From Gracilibacillus oryzae (GTDB taxonomy: Bacteria; Bacillota; Bacilli; Bacillales; Amphibacillaceae), in contig NZ_ML762455.1 of assembly GCF_009498735.1 (NCBI RefSeq), positions 1-42,997 on the forward strand: 42,997 bases of DNA, given 5' to 3'. The number at the start of each line of letters is the position of its first letter. The stretch's first letter is position 1. This document shows, in pieces, positions 41,381 to 42,997 of this stretch. Both the position numbers and the translations under genes were made by a program. The notes below the pieces were generated by a model. The model saw only the letters and a program-made list of their open reading frames with translations, ran no database searches and was not told the origin of the DNA.

Positions 41381-42784
41381 ATGAAGGAAATAACACCATT
41401 TCTAGATCAACGGAGCAATACTCCAATATATATACAGCTGTCTCACTATTTCAAAAATGAAATAATCAAAGGCAAAATAAAAGCGAACGAGCAATTACCA
41501 TCAAAGCGGACATTAGCAAAATATTTGGATATTAGCTTAAATACTGTACAATCAGCTTATGATCAGTTGAGAGCAGAAGGTTATATCGAAAGCAAGGAAC
41601 GTAAAGGTATGTATGTCCAGCCGATAGACAAGGATCAACTTCTGGGAGTTCTCTCAACAAACAACCAACGACAATTACCTCAAAATAATAATGTAGACTA
41701 CCTGATTGACTTTAACTCAGGCAGAGTAGATTTAGAGCATTTTCCATACAATGTCTGGCGGAAACTGACAACAGAAGCACTTTATCGTGATCAGAGTCAC
41801 TTGTTCAATATTGGTGATCCACAGGGAGAATTATCGCTGCGTACGGAAATTGCGTCCTATTTATACCAATCAAGGGGAGTAAACTGTAATCCGGAGCAAA
41901 TAATAATAGCTGCTGGAACGCAACCATTAGTTGGCATGTTAGCAATCCTAATCGGAAGAAGTAATGACTTTGCAATAGAAGATCCAGGTTTTCATCGAAC
42001 AAAGCAAGTCCTGGATGACTATGGTATTGGCACAATCCCCGTTTCACTTGATCAAAGTGGTCTGTCTGTAGATAGTCTGAGACAATCGAAAGCAAAAGCA
42101 GTCTATGTTACCCCATCCCATCAATTTCCGTGTGGGATGATTATGCCTATTTCCCGGCGATTAGAACTGCTAAAGTGGGCGGAGGAAACGGGTGGTTACA
42201 TTATAGAAGATGATTATGATGGAGAATATCGCTACAAAGGAAGACCCATTCCATCTTTGCAAGGGTTAGACAGACATGATTGTGTAATATACTTAGGAAC
42301 CTTTTCAAAAGCGTTAATTCCTTCCATTCGAGTAAGCTACGTTGTATTGCCGACAACTCTAGTTGCCAAATATCACAGTCAATTTACGATTTATAAACAG
42401 ACTGTGTCAAGGTTACATCAGGATACATTATGCAGATTTATGAATCAAGGTTATTGGCAAAGACATTTGAACAGAATGAGAACATTATATCGGAAAAAAC
42501 AGCAGGTTTTGCTGACTGCAATTGGTGAATATATGGGGGATAGTGTACAAATTGTTGGAGAACACGCAGGCTTACATATTTTACTCACAGTTAAAAATGG
42601 AATGAAGGAAGAGGAATTAATAGAATCTGCCGCAAAAAAACGTGTCAAAGTATATCCAACTTCTATTTATTACAATAACGTAAATGCAAGTGGCGAGGCA
42701 GAAATACTTCTAGGGTTTGGCGGATTGCCAGTGAAGGATATTGAAGAAGGCATCCGGTTATTAAAGGATGCGTGGGTATTATAG
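41381..42784 (+). CDS. MocR-type transcriptional regulator (GntR HTH fused to aminotransferase)
   Basis: A 467-residue MocR/GabR/PdxR-family regulator. Residues about 12-80 form a GntR winged helix (TPIYIQLSHYFKNEIIKGKI, LPSKRTLAKYLDISLNTVQSAYDQL). Residues about 110-465 form a fold-type I aminotransferase domain with VTPSHQFPCG, EDDYDGEYRYKG and the PLP-binding Lys at about K310 in LGTFSKALIPSIRVSY. Such proteins use PLP or an amino acid adduct as effector. ATG 41381 follows GAGGTGAT; GTG 41372 and ATG 41375 overlap that site. Its target is probably to the right of the window or in the gap to the left; no PLP-synthesis genes are visible. Confidence 0.88.
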   Translation: MKEITPFLDQRSNTPIYIQLSHYFKNEIIKGKIKANEQLPSKRTLAKYLDISLNTVQSAYDQLRAEGYIESKERKGMYVQPIDKDQLLGVLSTNNQRQLPQNNNVDYLIDFNSGRVDLEHFPYNVWRKLTTEALYRDQSHLFNIGDPQGELSLRTEIASYLYQSRGVNCNPEQIIIAAGTQPLVGMLAILIGRSNDFAIEDPGFHRTKQVLDDYGIGTIPVSLDQSGLSVDSLRQSKAKAVYVTPSHQFPCGMIMPISRRLELLKWAEETGGYIIEDDYDGEYRYKGRPIPSLQGLDRHDCVIYLGTFSKALIPSIRVSYVVLPTTLVAKYHSQFTIYKQTVSRLHQDTLCRFMNQGYWQRHLNRMRTLYRKKQQVLLTAIGEYMGDSVQIVGEHAGLHILLTVKNGMKEEELIESAAKKRVKVYPTSIYYNNVNASGEAEILLGFGGLPVKDIEEGIRLLKDAWVL

Positions 42785-42793
42785 CAATAATTT

Positions 42794-42997
42794 GAGGCTG
42801 GGACAAAAAAATTTACTCATCCCATAATCCAAATGATATTAAATTATTTTAAACCAATATTCGTATGTATCCTCTCTCTACTATAAGTTATTTATTGCAC
42901 ATAATAGGGATTATGTGCAATAACATTTTTAGAGTAGTTTTTGAAATCTATAGTGTGCAAGGATGTCGCTCCGTCCGGCCACTTCGCTTTCCGTGGG
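42794..42997 (+). repeat. Dispersed repeat region, cut by window end
   Basis: Starts with GAGGCTGGGACAAAA, a motif widely repeated between genes in low-GC Firmicutes, and ends with GC-richer GTCGCTCCGTCCGGCCACTT and CGCTTTCCGTGGG, which resembles another Bacillaceae dispersed element. No ORF is present. The right end lies outside the window. Confidence 0.5.
42892..42923. terminator. Perfect 14-bp hairpin after the MocR-type gene
   Basis: TTATTGCACATAAT and ATTATGTGCAATAA pair perfectly around an AGGG loop, followed on the plus strand by CATTTTTAG. It can act as terminator for the regulator 110 nt upstream, or be part of the dispersed repeat. Confidence 0.5.

Overview
The window is low-GC Firmicute DNA of Bacillaceae type, most like moderately halophilic genera such as Gracilibacillus, Oceanobacillus or Virgibacillus. 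This rests on AT-rich codon use, strong GGAGG ribosome sites, many GTG/TTG starts, homologues of Bacillus subtilis AdhB, YthAB, YesMN/LplABC and TarA, and Bacillaceae-type dispersed intergenic repeats at both ends and near 36.9 kb. The genus is inferred; no rRNA or other marker is present.

Layout. 0-4.8 kb: a dispersed repeat, a small membrane or secreted protein, a K+/H+ antiporter, a minimal tyrosine recombinase, the zinc alcohol dehydrogenase AdhB, and a KtrB potassium channel gene that has lost about 270 internal codons. The KtrB remnant still lies behind an intact-looking cyclic-di-AMP (ydaO-type) riboswitch with its terminator at about 4.87-5.06 kb. 5.4-6.6 kb: a YtkA/FixH-like lipoprotein and a 16-copy minisatellite of 20/21-bp units. 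6.8-12.6 kb: a cytochrome bd oxidase operon (YthA/YthB-type subunits followed by the CydDC exporter).

12.8-30.7 kb is the centrepiece, a fructan (levan/inulin-type) utilisation island. It holds a LacI-family regulator, a frameshifted membrane-protein gene, a 1260-residue secreted multidomain GH32 enzyme, a YesM/YesN-type two-component system, a membrane-anchored sugar-binding protein without a lipobox, a YesL-like DUF624 protein, an LplB-LplC-LplA-type ABC importer without its ATPase, a cytoplasmic GH32 fructosidase and a PfkB-type fructokinase. The secreted enzyme would cut polymer outside, the importer would take up oligosaccharides, the cytoplasmic GH32 would release fructose and the kinase would phosphorylate it. 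The levanase promoter combines a consensus-like sigma-A site, two near-identical LacI-type palindromes about 85 bp apart and a cre-like site; a second cre-like site precedes the importer genes.

31-36.6 kb: a candidate small membrane protein, a deoxynucleoside kinase, TarA (wall teichoic acid) with an unusual start region, two tandem EstA-like esterases of which the first has lost its catalytic triad, a decayed Gfo/Idh/MocA oxidoreductase, and an FGGY sugar kinase flanked by two AraR-like boxes. 36.8-43 kb: an inverted-repeat-bounded dispersed element, an AI-2E family transporter, a decayed HTH fragment, a histidine phosphatase, an acidic DUF5068-like lipoprotein, a MocR-type regulator and the start of another dispersed repeat.

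All functional calls come from reading translated sequence and recalled family features; no database search was run.
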